A stretch of 64,000 nucleotides of DNA from Butyriboletus loyo (taxonomy: Eukaryota > Basidiomycota > Agaricomycetes > Boletales > Boletaceae). Within the stretch, counting starts at the first letter, position 1, and each line of letters opens with the position of its first letter. The notes beneath the pieces are model-generated. The model was not told the origin of the DNA and did no database searches. It saw only the letters and a list, made by a program, of their open reading frames with translations. Below, in pieces: positions 35,994-52,082 of this stretch. The position numbers were made by a program, and so were the translations under genes. The stretch spans positions 1-64,000 of the forward strand of contig JBBPSI010000138.1 in NCBI GenBank assembly GCA_038093515.1, in the 5' to 3' direction.

Positions 35994-36345
35994 AAGAGGG
36001 TGCTCTTGTACTTCAGTTACTTTACTTGTTCTAGTCCTTCTGTATCGAAATACGACTCCTTTGCTGGGATGGTAACTCGATTTGATGTTGCTGTTCCGGC
36101 ACACTAGTAAATTCTATCTACTACTACTGCGACATCGACGCCGATTGTGCTTTCTTTCGCACCTCCAACTTCCATTTGTTTCATTACGTTTGCAATGGGG
36201 ATCCAGGTCGCAAACGCAGTCCGTCAGACTTGTTAACACTACTGGCATCCTAATATGCAGGTGGCTTCCTCAAGCACGCTACGTTCCCGAAGACGCATCT
36301 CTCACGAAACAACGAACCTGTCCGGTCAAGACGGGCGATGGTGTT
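35994..36345 (+). pseudogene. Decayed 5' fragment of the mL38 (MRPL35) gene at the duplication junction
   Basis: The sequence after the stop of helicase copy 1 matches the sequence after copy 2 (45377-45700): first aaagagggtgctcttgtac, then, with many substitutions and indels, the start of mL38. The block gcaaacgcagtccgtcagac corresponds to gcaagcgcagcccgtcagat, and gttcccgaagacgcatctct is almost unchanged. The start codon is lost (attacgtttgc against atcatgttcgc) and indels break the frame. The gene is cut off within exon 1, where SEC4-derived sequence begins. It is a relic of the duplication. Confidence 0.85.
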
Positions 36346-36370
36346 GGTGTGCTACCCAGTTACAGGTGAC

Positions 36371-36600
36371 TGGGTTAGGCGGACCGCCACAGTAGCGGAG
36401 GTAGGTGCTCATTGAATGACCGCTCGTCGGTGATATACACGAGCAAAATGCGCATTGCTCCGCGGTAAAAGCGGCGGTGATAGTTCTAAATTCAACCATT
36501 CGTGTCGGCCAGTAGTGTCCGACTAAGCAACGGAGCTGGGGGAGATCTCGGGGGCGAGAAGCGCACGTACAATTTGCAGCTTGATGCGTGCTCCATCTGT
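36371..36600 (-). pseudogene. Decayed internal fragment of SEC4 at the duplication junction
   Basis: This matches 26755-27010, the switch II part of the intact SEC4 gene. Shared blocks include ccgccacagtagcggagg, gaatgaccgctc, cattgctccgcggtaa and acaatttgcagcttgat. Several indels destroy the frame. SEC4 sequence further upstream, including its P-loop exons, is missing, and the match resumes in the SEC4 upstream region from about 36605. It lies directly against the mL38 fragment, so the breakpoint of the tandem duplication is between about 36345 and 36371. Confidence 0.88.
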
Positions 36601-37068
36601 CCTGCGGGAGGGGAACTCTAAACGAAGTGTCTCGAAGGCATCAGGCTGGCAAGTGCGACGTCCCGAAGTCGCAGTGAGCTAGGGCAGGCGTTGACTGTTC
36701 GGTCTCCGCAGCGATTATGTAATCGACATGGTGGAACTTGGACTCGATCTTCTGATTCAATCTTCTCTACAGCAAGTGGGGCCACGAGACAGTCCGCGTT
36801 GCAGATAGCCCGCGCACACAAGGATCTCATTTGCTCGCATTTGGAAGTTTTCAGCCGCCAGTACGGTCTCATGGGACCCTTTGATTAATCAAAAACCTTA
36901 TCGAACAAATCAGTACTCGCTAGTGCGGCTTCTCACAAGACGCAGCTTCCAGGCTCATCGCGATGTGATTGGTGCCCCTTTTTTCAAGTGGCCCATAAAA
37001 AGGGGGGACGTTGAACCAACGGCCTCTTTGCGCCCACACCTCTCTCTCGCCGTATTTGCTGTGGGATG
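36601..37068 (+). promoter_or_regulatory. Upstream region of helicase copy 2
   Basis: This matches the upstream region of helicase copy 1 (about 27340-27742) with scattered indels. The best conserved part is the last 150 bases, including ctcgctagtgcggcttctc and cataaaaaggggggacgtt. Because the upstream gene is only a remnant, this promoter need serve copy 2 alone. Confidence 0.5.
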
Positions 37069-40000
37069 ATGCACGAACAACCCAAGTTGACTGTACTCGG
37101 CGATGTGCAGACTTTCGCTGCGAGCACTCTCGCCAACAGCGATGGTCTCACCGCAGCCTTGACGATGCTCGAGTCCTGTTTAGCAGGACCAGACGTACCT
37201 CTGGACCTGATACTTCAGGACTTGTGCTCTGTCCCCAATCTTTTCGAGTTCATCCTCTCGGGCGAGTTCCTCGTGCTCATTGCCCAAGTATTTCTAGTGT
37301 CTGACTCTCGTCTAGCATTTCCAAACTCGGAAGGGCTGGTGCGCAGAATCCTGGACACCTACCCGACCGATCCTGCGCTTGTCCAGCCTTCATTTGCAAG
37401 TGTTCTCCTTCAAAGGCTTTCATCTATCACATTTGCTTTACCTCCTAGCCTTTTTTCTTCTGATACTATCCGTCATATTGGGCGGCATAAAGTTTATGTA
37501 GAGGACGGGTTACCGGTTCTCACTTTGCTATGCTCTCCTGATTTTTTAACCTCTATCACCATTGAAACAACACCCGCAAGTGCTCTAGAGGATCCAGAGT
37601 ATGACGATGAGGAATATTCGGGGTTCTTTGTACCTAATAAGAAACAGAAGAGATCCAGGCGGAAGACTAGGAACAACACTCCTCCCATTGACCTGAAGCC
37701 TTTTCGTAGGCTAGGGGCCCAAGTTCCTTTAACCAATGCGGGTGCTTCACAAATGGCTCATCAGATCAATGATAATTTCAAAATGATATTGCAAGTGAGT
37801 CAAAGGCTCCCGTGATTCCAAGTATGCGGCTTTGACACATTCATAGTTCTATCTTGACCTCATCCTTGAACCATTTCTGGCACAGCAATTCAAGGATGCA
37901 TATATCCTGACAAATGATAACATGGCCAATCATCGTCCTGTCGCACAGGAAACAAGGGTGATCGAAACTGTGGAGCCAAAGCCGCCTGCGTATCCCAAGG
38001 TGCAACCTATGAAAGCTGCACTGTACTTTGAAAATGCGGATGGCTTTGGGGAATGGCGCATCATCATTGGGACTGATGCAACAAGGAAACTACGGGAGCT
38101 AGCCAATGGCGACAGGAAGAAATGCGCTATTGTCGTGAAAAAGATCAAGTACGTCGCATGTTTGCCATTATTGTGCGATTTGACCGCAACGTTGTGATAG
38201 GCAACTTTCGAACGGGCACTTTTCTGATGAAAATCAGAAATGGCTCAATGGTTCCTCTGGAATTCCAATATTTGAAGCCAAGATGCAGCGGGACCTTCGG
38301 CTCGTTGTATGTTTTCTTGCCGTGAAACATGCCGTTATTTATTTTACTCCCGGACAGTACCAAATTGACGTTGTCCCAGACCATGATGGGGAGGTGAGTT
38401 CGACCTATACATACTCCGTGGCCTTGGTTTAAGAGGCGTCTTCGCAGGTGGAACGCCAAGGTATCATGTTTTGAGTATTTCGTTGTCTTTCAAATATAGA
38501 CTGATCGTTCCAGCCATCAAAATATATGGTATATATACTCACACCCAACTGAATCGCATTTGGGACGCAATGGGACAGCATCTTTCTGGAAAAGGCAAGG
38601 AATACCGCCGGCGGTCAGCTTTCGATTCGTCACTACATGCTAGATTGCTCACTTGATGGTTGCAACAGTTGCATATTCCGAAATCCTCCTGTGCATTCTG
38701 GTAGTGACGTCTATCTTCCGGCATCCTTCCCGCCTGAGTGTCTCCAAAATGACCCCAAACCGCCACCACTTGTTCTGTCTGACGAAGATAGAGGGGAGGT
38801 ATGTTTCCACAAAGTCATACCACGATCATTGTTCACACATCTACAGTTGCACTCCCTCCTTGTGTACGCAAATTCTTCCTGTTTTATACTAGCAAGAGAT
38901 TGAGGTTTCAACAGCCTTCAGAAATATGTTACATTTTCTCAAGTAAGTCTACCGCCACTTGACTTGAGCAAAGTGCTGATCATCTTCTGTAGGCATTTTT
39001 GCATAGTGCGTTTTTTTTTTGCACACGATGACCATACATTCTATATGCCACCACAGGCTTGATTGTAAACCAAGACGTGCAACACGTCTTTGAACTTACG
39101 CGAGTAATGTTTGCATCGTTAAGTAGTCAGCATTAACCACCCATACACAGCCCGCAGGAACGTAAGATTGTGGAATGTACAACTTCATGCTATGTTCTGG
39201 GAAGGAGTGGCACCGGGTATGACAGATCAGACGCTGGCATGAACAAGTCTGGCTCACTCACCATTTAGTAAAACGACGACAATGCTCTTCAAGATGCTCG
39301 GAATTCAACGGGCATGGGAAATGCAGTCGTCTGGAATGCCCAAGCCGCGTCAGATCTTTGTAACAAAATCTCGCGTCCTGGCAACGAAAGTCGAGGAGTA
39401 TTTTACGAAGCTACTCGAGTCTCTGGCGTTAGCTGGATATTCTCTTGAAAAACTCAAAAGGATGCAGGGTTCAAGCACAGAATCTGGGCTAGTGGATGCT
39501 GACGACGAAGATCGAGCTGATATTCCACAAAAGTACAGCGCGTTAGAAGACTACCACTTTCCTCTGTTTGTAACCTTCGACAAGGTAATCCTTTATTTTG
39601 AGTGGTGATTCTAATAGCTCATTCCCCTGGTTCTAGCTCGCGAGGATGATTGCCGCAGATGTTTTAAGTGGTGCTGAGCCCGATGTACAACGTGTCGCGA
39701 ATTTTTTCATCGACAATGACGAAATTGAAGGCCAAGATTCGTTTGTGACATATGACGTCTTTGCTCGAACCTATTGGCCTCACTTCCCTCAGCCATTGAC
39801 AAAAGGCCTTGGTGTGTACTCAGATTTCTCACCTCGATGAGTTCGGCTTAATCAGTCGGGTCTGTTGTGTTGTAGAACCTTGGCTCGTCTTTTCCGAAAT
39901 TATGGGTGCGTAGTCTTGATCTATAGTGGGCATAGAATTACTCAACTCTTTCATAGGTATCATCAAGGGATCTGAGAGATCGCTCTCGTGTCCTAATGGA

Positions 40001-43000
40001 TTCCTTGACGAGGAGTCATACTATGACCTTCCGGCCCGCTCCAACCCTACATTTGCAAATCAGAGGCGAATATTGTATGCCATCTTTGAAGCATATGGCA
40101 AGCTTAAAAAGGAACGTCGTCACCACGATGTAGCCGACCGGACGCATGCTATACTAAAAACATTTCTGGGTGGCTCCCTATTAAAGGGCCAAAAGGTCGA
40201 CTATCTGTACGTCTAAGTGCTCGTTCGAGAACAAGGTTCACTTTTGCTGAACAGTACATGATTTAGATATGTTGATGAAGCGCAAGATAATCTGCTCATT
40301 GATGCACTCCGTACGCACATCACTCTGCTTTGCTATATTTCAGAGTCTGAAGTTTGCTTAGTTCTGAGGCTCATCTGTCGGAATCCCGAAGGACTTTTCT
40401 GGGCAGGTGACACTGCCCAGACCATCTCGGCAGGAAGTTCCTTCAGGTTCAATGATTTGAAGGCTTTTTTGTACCGTGTCGAAGTAAGGGTCTATCAATT
40501 CTCCAGTGCGGTCAGGGCTGAACTCGACATCATTCGACAGCAAGATCAAAGTACACATCTGATACAGGATCGCTCAGTCACTGATCCTACAGCGTTCCAA
40601 CTTGCTATCAATTACCGTTCTCACGGAGGTATTGTCAACTGTGCCCATAGTGTCATTGAATGCATTACGCAATTTTGGCCTGATGCGATCGATGGTCTTC
40701 AACCAGAACATGGCATCGTCGACGGTTTGAAGCCAGTGTTTTTCCGTGGATGGGATCAAGGCACTGCTCGATACGAACAATTTCTGTTTGGTGAATCGTA
40801 CGTTGGTGTCGTCTCTTGTGTTGTCCATTTTTGACATTCCTCTCAAAGGGGGAGCCGCATTGAATTTGGGGCCCAGCAATGTAGGTGTGGTATATTATGG
40901 GTTGCCTACCGTGATTACATGATTTTCCCAAGGTATCCTCGTGCGAGATGAAGAAGCAGTTGAGAGACTGCGAAAGGAAGTCGGGGAGATCGGTCTGATC
41001 ATGTAAGACAACGAGGGCGGCAGTTTCTTCGTGATGTTAATGCATTTTTCCCATTCTAGGACACTCTACGACAGCAAAGGTCTTGAATTCAACGACGTGA
41101 GCCTCAAGCTGTGTTCCGGCACCTCGCAGGACTGACCGCCGGATGCAGGTTCTTTTGTATAACTTCTTCGAAGATTCTGCCGTTGACGTCTCACGTTGGC
41201 GTGTGCTACTGAACCATGCGGAAGGTAAAGTCGATGGACAGGATTTGGCCAAAGTACACGCACCGTCTTTTGGAAGAGATGAAGGTCGTTTCGCTGGGGT
41301 ATGCAGCGAGGTATGTGAAGTTCAGGATATTTGTCAATTGCGCAAGTTCTCTCTGACGTCGCTCACAGTTGAAATTGCTCTATGTGGGCATCACCCGAGC
41401 GAGGAAGAATTTATGGATCTTTGACAAATCTGACAAAAGCGAGCCTATGCGGGTGAGGGATAGCTCACTACTTTCGCATCGACGTCAATCACACCGCAAC
41501 AGATGATCTGGACCTCACGCGATCAGGTTCAAAACTGTACACCCGGGACAGATGTTCCTCATCTTGCCGTATCTTCAACCCCGGCGGAATGGGAATCGTT
41601 TGGCCATGACCTATTCAAGCATAAGAGGTATCCCCAGGCTATGCATTGTTTTGCCCGAGCCTCGCTACCGCGCATGGTGGCGATCTGTGAGGCTTTCCAC
41701 CTTAGAGAAGTGGCTCGTGCCAAAGCCGACGTTGCGCCAAAAAAGGCCCAGAAAGACGCTTTCTATACTGCTGCAGATGCCTTCACGAGGAGCGGGAACG
41801 ATGCGCCGCCAGGCAAGGATAAAATCCAGTATTATCGTAACGCTGCGGAGTGTTATGTGCGCGCAGGGGACGATCGGAAAGCAGCTATGGTATATCTTTC
41901 CGCTCAAGAGTACGACCTGGCTGCACAGCGCTTCAGGAAAGCTGGACTTTTCGACGAGACGCTCGAAGTCCTCCACAAGCATTCTCCGAAGATTCCTTCA
42001 AAGTCTTCGGAAGATCTATATACTGTTTGCCGCTTGTTCTATTGCAGCAAGCGTGACGGCATGAGGTGCATGCTTTGTGATCTGTATATACAGCGCCACT
42101 TGGCTAACATAACTGAACTAGGCCACATTTCCCACTGTTCCCATCATTTGAAGAAGAACTGGAATTCTACGAAGACTACGACCTCGACTTTGCTCGGGCT
42201 ACGTTGTTGGAGTCTCACGGAAGATATTTGGAAGCGGCTGAACTTCATTTGTTGGAGAACCGGCCCCTCGACGCAATTAGAGACCTCTTGAAGGAGAGGG
42301 AGTCACGCGACGCGATTGAGAAGGCCACCAAAATTTTACTGGACGACTTGTGGCACCGGTGCTCATTTGCCATCCCATCGAAGGAAGTAGCGACAGACCA
42401 AGATGTCAGTGAACTTCTGAAATTGGCCAGCGAGTTGCCCCTAGATTTCTTGGATCCATTAGACCATGACGAGGTGTGACTCTTTTAGTAAGAAGACGTC
42501 TGGGATCACGTTTCTTACTCATGAATTGTTAATAGATATCCATGTTCCGCGCCATTGCACAGGAAAACCTAGCTAGCCTGAAAGAGCTATCTCACGTGTT
42601 TATCATGGGACAGAGGAACGCGGCAGCGTTACTCGCACTCGATCATTTCTTCAGTCGTTTTCCGGTATTCAAATCTTATAACCTTCAAGAGATGTCTCAC
42701 TTTTTGGAACAATTCGGGCAATATTGTCGCCTCCTCTACCAGGTCATCTATCACCCCAATCCACTCGGCACCAATGGGATCAAGCGACTGTTCTGCATTA
42801 GAGAGATATCCAACACCGAGTATCGCCTTGAGTCTCGCTCCTGCCTTCACAGTTCGGCTACCGGCAATGGCCATGCAGCTGCGTTCCCTCGACCTTCCGT
42901 CGGAACCCTCTCTAAGAAACAGGTGGTCACAGTCCTCCGCAAGTATTTGGCGGAGCGCTTATATGAACAGGTCACCAAGGAGAATAACCTGTGCTACGAT

Positions 43001-45376
43001 GCAGTGGTTTTCTCGCAGTGCTTGACATTCATTGTGAACGACCAGTGCAATCGCCTGAACTGCCCCCAGGCACACGTCAAATCTGCGGACCTGGACGTCA
43101 AACGATACAATATTCGGATTGGCATTCATCTACAACAGATCTCAATTCTTCAACTTATGTACGTCGTCAATCCGCACGTTGACAGGTTGAGTTGGTACGT
43201 GATAATCTGTCCTTATTTCGTAGGCGATCTGCTTAACATTGTCTAGCGTCCTGGACTGGCTTAGTCACCTTTACGAGGCCTTAAACCCACACTCTCATGT
43301 TCAGGGATCTATGGTTAACCTCGACCTATCCATGATACCCGGTGCTCACGCGTGCATAGGCGTTATGAAGCACTGGGTACGGGATGCACTTTATTCCCTG
43401 CGTGTGGACTGTGACCGCCCGGCATTTTTGACAAACGTACTGAAGTTGACGAGCCTTCTGTTCGCTTTCGATGGATCTAGTGCTCTCCAGTGCATCAAAC
43501 AAGCCCCTTTCAATTCTTACCATGCTAGGGTGCAAGTGTTTAAGTATCCGGATGGTCGCTATGTTCTTGAGGATATTGTCAGCCTTTTCGATGGCACCCA
43601 GCGAACCTGCATTTCGGCGGGCTTGTTATTTTTAAGGTATGTGTGGTATCGAAATGCGTAATCATCTGCTGCATTGAGCTTGTCACAGGCACGTCCTCAA
43701 GTCATCGCTTTTTGTGGATTTGTCTGTTTTCTGCGATTGTTTCGAAATGGTTGTCGGCAAGATTTCGGTCTCATGGCGTCTCTCCTTTGCTCCCCCACTT
43801 GACGGCCTTGTCCTTCCACGAGGCTGGCTCTCTTCTAGCAAAGCATTTTCTTCGAAGAAGGAAGTCTGGATCGCTCTGATTGTAGATGTGTTGGATCATG
43901 TGCAAGATTTGTTGATGGGCCTGCAATCAGACGGTGCCAGCCGTAAGTAGCTTCAACCATCCGCATGTGACTCGAAACCTGACCCCGAGACTCGGAAGGA
44001 ACATTTACGCTGTCGCATACCAAACTAACACCCATGCTGTGTAATGTATTTACCTCCAGAATGTTGGTCTTTATCTCGTTTTATAGTTTGACAACTGCTA
44101 ACAAGGACTTCTGATAGTTGCAGGGCACTCTGTCTGCGTACGTCCAATAACTTATATATGTATTGATGACCTTGATGCCAACAGCAATCATTAGTAACTT
44201 ACAACGCCAGAAATGTTGATCTCAGTAACAAAGTCAGGTACATTTTCGATGCTCTGCGATCTACCCAAAGAGCCCACCCTCTGTATCGAAAGTAAGTTGC
44301 CTTGTTTATTCGCTAACTTTTACAACTTCACACCGCTCCCAGGTATGTGCAGGCACGCCATGGCGAGCACTTGAAGGCCGTGGTAGAATACGACGCCGAT
44401 GCTAAAGTAGTCATCGAGGACCTGGTGCAGCTTCTCCACGAGCGAAGGGACACACGACAACATCCACCGCTAGAATTGCCCCGGATCAAGCATATCCATT
44501 TTACGAATCCCTATGAAATCCCGTCTCTATTGGCCTCTCGACTTGTAATGGCTCGCTCGGACCTACGTGCTGATGCCCCAGCTTTTCTTCCCCGGGCCGA
44601 TCGCGTTTCTCAAATCGAAAGGGTTGAAGACAGGGAAAAGATTCAGCCGGAGGAGCCCGAAGTCGAACCGGTAGACGAGGTTCATGAAGAGCCGCAAGAA
44701 CTCGCAGCAATGCCGGACGAACCTGCGCTGATACACGAGCACGAACCCACTGAAACGGAGATCTGCGTGGTAAAGAAGATCCAAGCTACCTATCGCACGT
44801 ACCGCAACCACCGTGAAGCACAAGTCTGTGCCATTGGAAGAGGATTGAAGGCACAAATGAATACAATCTTTATTGCATGCCTGAAGAATGTATATGCCTT
44901 TGGTTGGGGGAGGACCCCATACCGCACACTGTACCTTTGGGCATTGCCATGTCTCCTCGCGTGCCTTGACAAAGCGATTTCTATTGCTTATGAATTCAAG
45001 AACAAGACAAAAGGTCTATTTTCGAAGGAGAGTCATGAACGTCTCGAAGAACTGGGGAAGCAGATGAATAGGATGAAGTGAGTCAAGTACTCGAAGAAGA
45101 TAGTTTTTTTCTCAACCACAAGTTTCTTTTAGTGCTCTGATCAAGCAAGGTCATAATTTACGCAAAACGATTGAGCCAAACGCATCCATGCACCAAGAAA
45201 AAGACAAAGCTGCGATGAAACAGGTTGCTTTGGATGTCAAGGATCTCGTCCATCGACTTCCTGCCCCGGTTCCAGAGATCCAAGACGACCTTCGTTTTGC
45301 TTATGAGCTCGTGATGGTCGAGAAGGAACAAGTTCACAAACCAGAGAAGCCGACTCTGAATACAGAAGATTTATGA
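37069..45376 (+). CDS. Giant SF1A UvrD/TRANK1-like helicase with TPR-like region and IQ motif, copy 2
   Basis: Paralogue of the gene at 27743-35993, with the same intron positions and the same domain order. All helicase motifs are intact: GRSGTGKTTT at about 39197 (split by an intron), YVDEAQDN at about 40270, WAGDTAQ at about 40399, NYRSHGGIV at about 40612, YDSKGLEFND at about 41068 and YVGITRARKNL at about 41381. The Cys/His cluster (about 43020) and IQ motif (about 44770) are also kept. Differences from copy 1 include an in-frame insertion of 7 residues near 39500 (DEDRADI region), an in-frame 9-base deletion near 44265, and many substitutions; proteins look roughly 85-90 % identical by eye. 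I saw no frameshift or internal stop once introns are removed. The start at 37069 aligns with copy 1; an ATG three bases earlier (37066) is equally possible. The intron at 38394 keeps the normal GT donor that copy 1 has lost. Confidence 0.9.
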
Positions 45377-45583
45377 AAGAGGGTGCTCTTGTACTTCAGT
45401 TACTTTCGCATGTATACCCGACTGTACTTCAGAATCCAACCAAGTATGACCTTTTGTGGCTGCGTAACTAAATTTGATGTTCCTATTCCGGCGGTTACTA
45501 GTAGTGCTCCTTCAAAGTTGGTGCGAGTCGGCGCCAACGGTATTCTTTCTCCCGCACCTTCAACCTCTGCCGTTTGTTTGATC

Positions 45584-47064
45584 ATGTTCGCAATACGGAG
45601 GTTGCAAGCGCAGCCCGTCAGATTCGTTAGCACCGCTGCCACCCTCCAGGCGGCTTCCGCGACAACGCCAGTTCCCGAAGATGCATCTCTCAAGAAACGA
45701 CGGCCGCTGAAGACGCGTCGACCAAAAATCTCACTCGAACAGCCGCGAGAATGGAAACGACCTCTCGCATACGGGGTGCTTCCCGCGTTTGATGAAGCTT
45801 TGAAGTTCATCAAGGCAGACTCCGAAGCATTGAAAGTAGAGATGCAAAATGTTCAGGCTTTACTGACGGCCGCCAAACAGGCACCTGAACTGGACCCAGT
45901 GGCAATCAGGCAGATGGAGGAAAAGCTGGACTATCTTGAAATTCAAGGCGAGATAAACTTTCCCGAGGTTCAGTGGAAATGTGGAAACGGGATGGGTACG
46001 TGAACGGTGTTCGGTCGCTGCATTCTGGTGGGTTCTAATTCCACGACACTTCTTTTAGCGGACATGTCGAAAGCGGTAGATAGGCACGTCATCGAACGAC
46101 GCTGGAGGAAGGAGGGTGCACTGGACCTCTTAGTATGTTGTTTGATACTACTCCTGCCGATTCGAACTCATGGGTTCCCTTAGATGGAACGCATTCACCA
46201 AATGCATGTCATACCTGATGTTGTTCCTGACTTTCACCCGTCGTTTGATCTCCGCGCCTCCTTCCCAGAGCAACAATTGAAGGCGACGTCGACAATGCCG
46301 AAATATAAATTCGTGGAGCCAGGAATTTATCTACTACCTGAACAGGTTAGCTTTCTTGCTGCTTCTAGAGGTCACCGCTTTTCTGAACAGAAGCAAGACC
46401 ATAGACACACCCAGGCTCCACAAAGATGTTTTCCACACGGACGAGCGTCTATACACCTTGATTATGATTGACCCGGGTGAGCGAATAAAAAGATTCAATA
46501 TCGTCCATTGGCTCACCCAGATGTAGATGTACCTGACGAGGCGAATAACTCGTACCAATCCTTCCTTCATTGGTTGCAGTACGTGTCCTATGTTTTCACG
46601 GTTATCCGAGTTGACCAATCTCTCTTTAGACCCAACATCCCATTGTCAGCGACATCCCCTCCACTGATCTCTGATACAAACTGCCACACTAAGTATATAC
46701 CACCACATCCTCAAAAGGGTACACCGTATCATCGCTACACGATTCTTCTACTTCCTCAGAAATCACAGATCGACGTCCCAGTTGTAGAGGAGGATCAACG
46801 CCTTGGATTTTCAGTTAGGGAGTTTATGGCTAAACATAATCTGGATGATTTCACTGGTGGTGGCGTACATATGTGGAGGGGAGAATGGAGCCCAGCTGTT
46901 TCAAGAATCCATCGGGAGCTTCTAAGTAAGTCCCGACTCCTGACATTGAGGACCCAAATAACCAACACCATTCTCGTGCAGCGACGGAAGAGCCTCTCTA
47001 TGGCAAGCCACCGAAACCAGACAGGTATGCGAACGTCAGGGGCAAGAGCCGATATGTCTTGTAG
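45584..47064 (+). CDS. MRPL35: Mitochondrial large-subunit ribosomal protein mL38 (MRPL35), PEBP fold
   Basis: A structural protein of the mitochondrial 54S ribosomal subunit with a phosphatidylethanolamine-binding-protein fold. The ATG at 45584 opens MFAIRRLQAQPVRFVSTAAT, an Arg-rich amphipathic mitochondrial targeting sequence. Then come KISLEQPREWKRPLAYGVLP, RRWRKEGALDLLMERI, VIPDVVPDFHPSFDL and FVEPGIYLLPEQ. The PEBP core follows: VFHTDERLYTLIMIDPDVDV (split by an intron), NSYQSFLHWLQ, PPHPQKGTPYHRYTILL and REFMAKHNLDDFTGGGVHMW. It ends GKSRYVL with stop 47062-47064. There are about seven short introns and roughly 330 residues. A broken copy of its first exon lies at 35994-36345. Confidence 0.93.
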
Positions 47065-47267
47065 TGGAATGGGAGTGTTTGCATGTCCCGGATCTGCTCT
47101 TAGACATTATGGTTAATTTCCGTCAATTGTTTTGCCAGTCACTCTAAACATATAGATTGGTAATGACATTGGATGAATCGGAATAATTGTTTGCTGGTGA
47201 CGTAAGCTGCCTATTACAGGTTTGGCCTGGGGAAGTACAGTTGAAAGCTCTTTCTTTCTTGACCCTC

Positions 47268-51849
<4,582 letters not shown>

Positions 51850-52082
51850 ATTAGTGCCAAGGAACTTTCTGTGTACAAATATAATGAGATAAATATACTT
51901 GTGGAGTGGGCGTCTCCAGGACTCCATACGACCGTAGCACTGTTTCAGACCCAGGAACCCGCAGCCTGAGAGTCGTTACTACCGAGATACCTCGGGCAGG
52001 GATAACACACAGCTTGGGATCACTTTAGGTCTCAACATCATGCCCATCGGGACCACCCCACTGAAGCCTTCCAGAGATTAAT

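Larger units (their letters stand above)
26755..36345. repeat. Tandem segmental duplication, unit 1
   Basis: This block recurs in the same orientation at about 36371-45720. It contains the middle of SEC4, the SEC4/helicase intergenic region, the whole first helicase gene, and a decayed copy of the start of the mL38 gene. Corresponding landmarks are helicase start 27743 versus 37069 and helicase stop 35993 versus 45376. The unit is about 9.3-9.6 kb. Confidence 0.9.
36371..45720. repeat. Tandem segmental duplication, unit 2
   Basis: Second copy of the block at 26755-36345. It starts inside a SEC4 remnant, contains the second helicase gene, and ends in the first exon of the intact mL38 gene. 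The order SEC4 remnant, helicase, mL38 matches a simple head-to-tail duplication. Confidence 0.9.

Noticed and set aside
36082..36369. Open frame between the helicase copies that could be a small gene
   Set aside because: The sequence aligns with the mL38 leader and exon 1 in a decayed state, so the frame is a by-product of the relic.
46150..46185. tRNA B-box-like string gattcgaactc
   Set aside because: It lies within an mL38 intron and lacks an A box and acceptor stem at the right distance.
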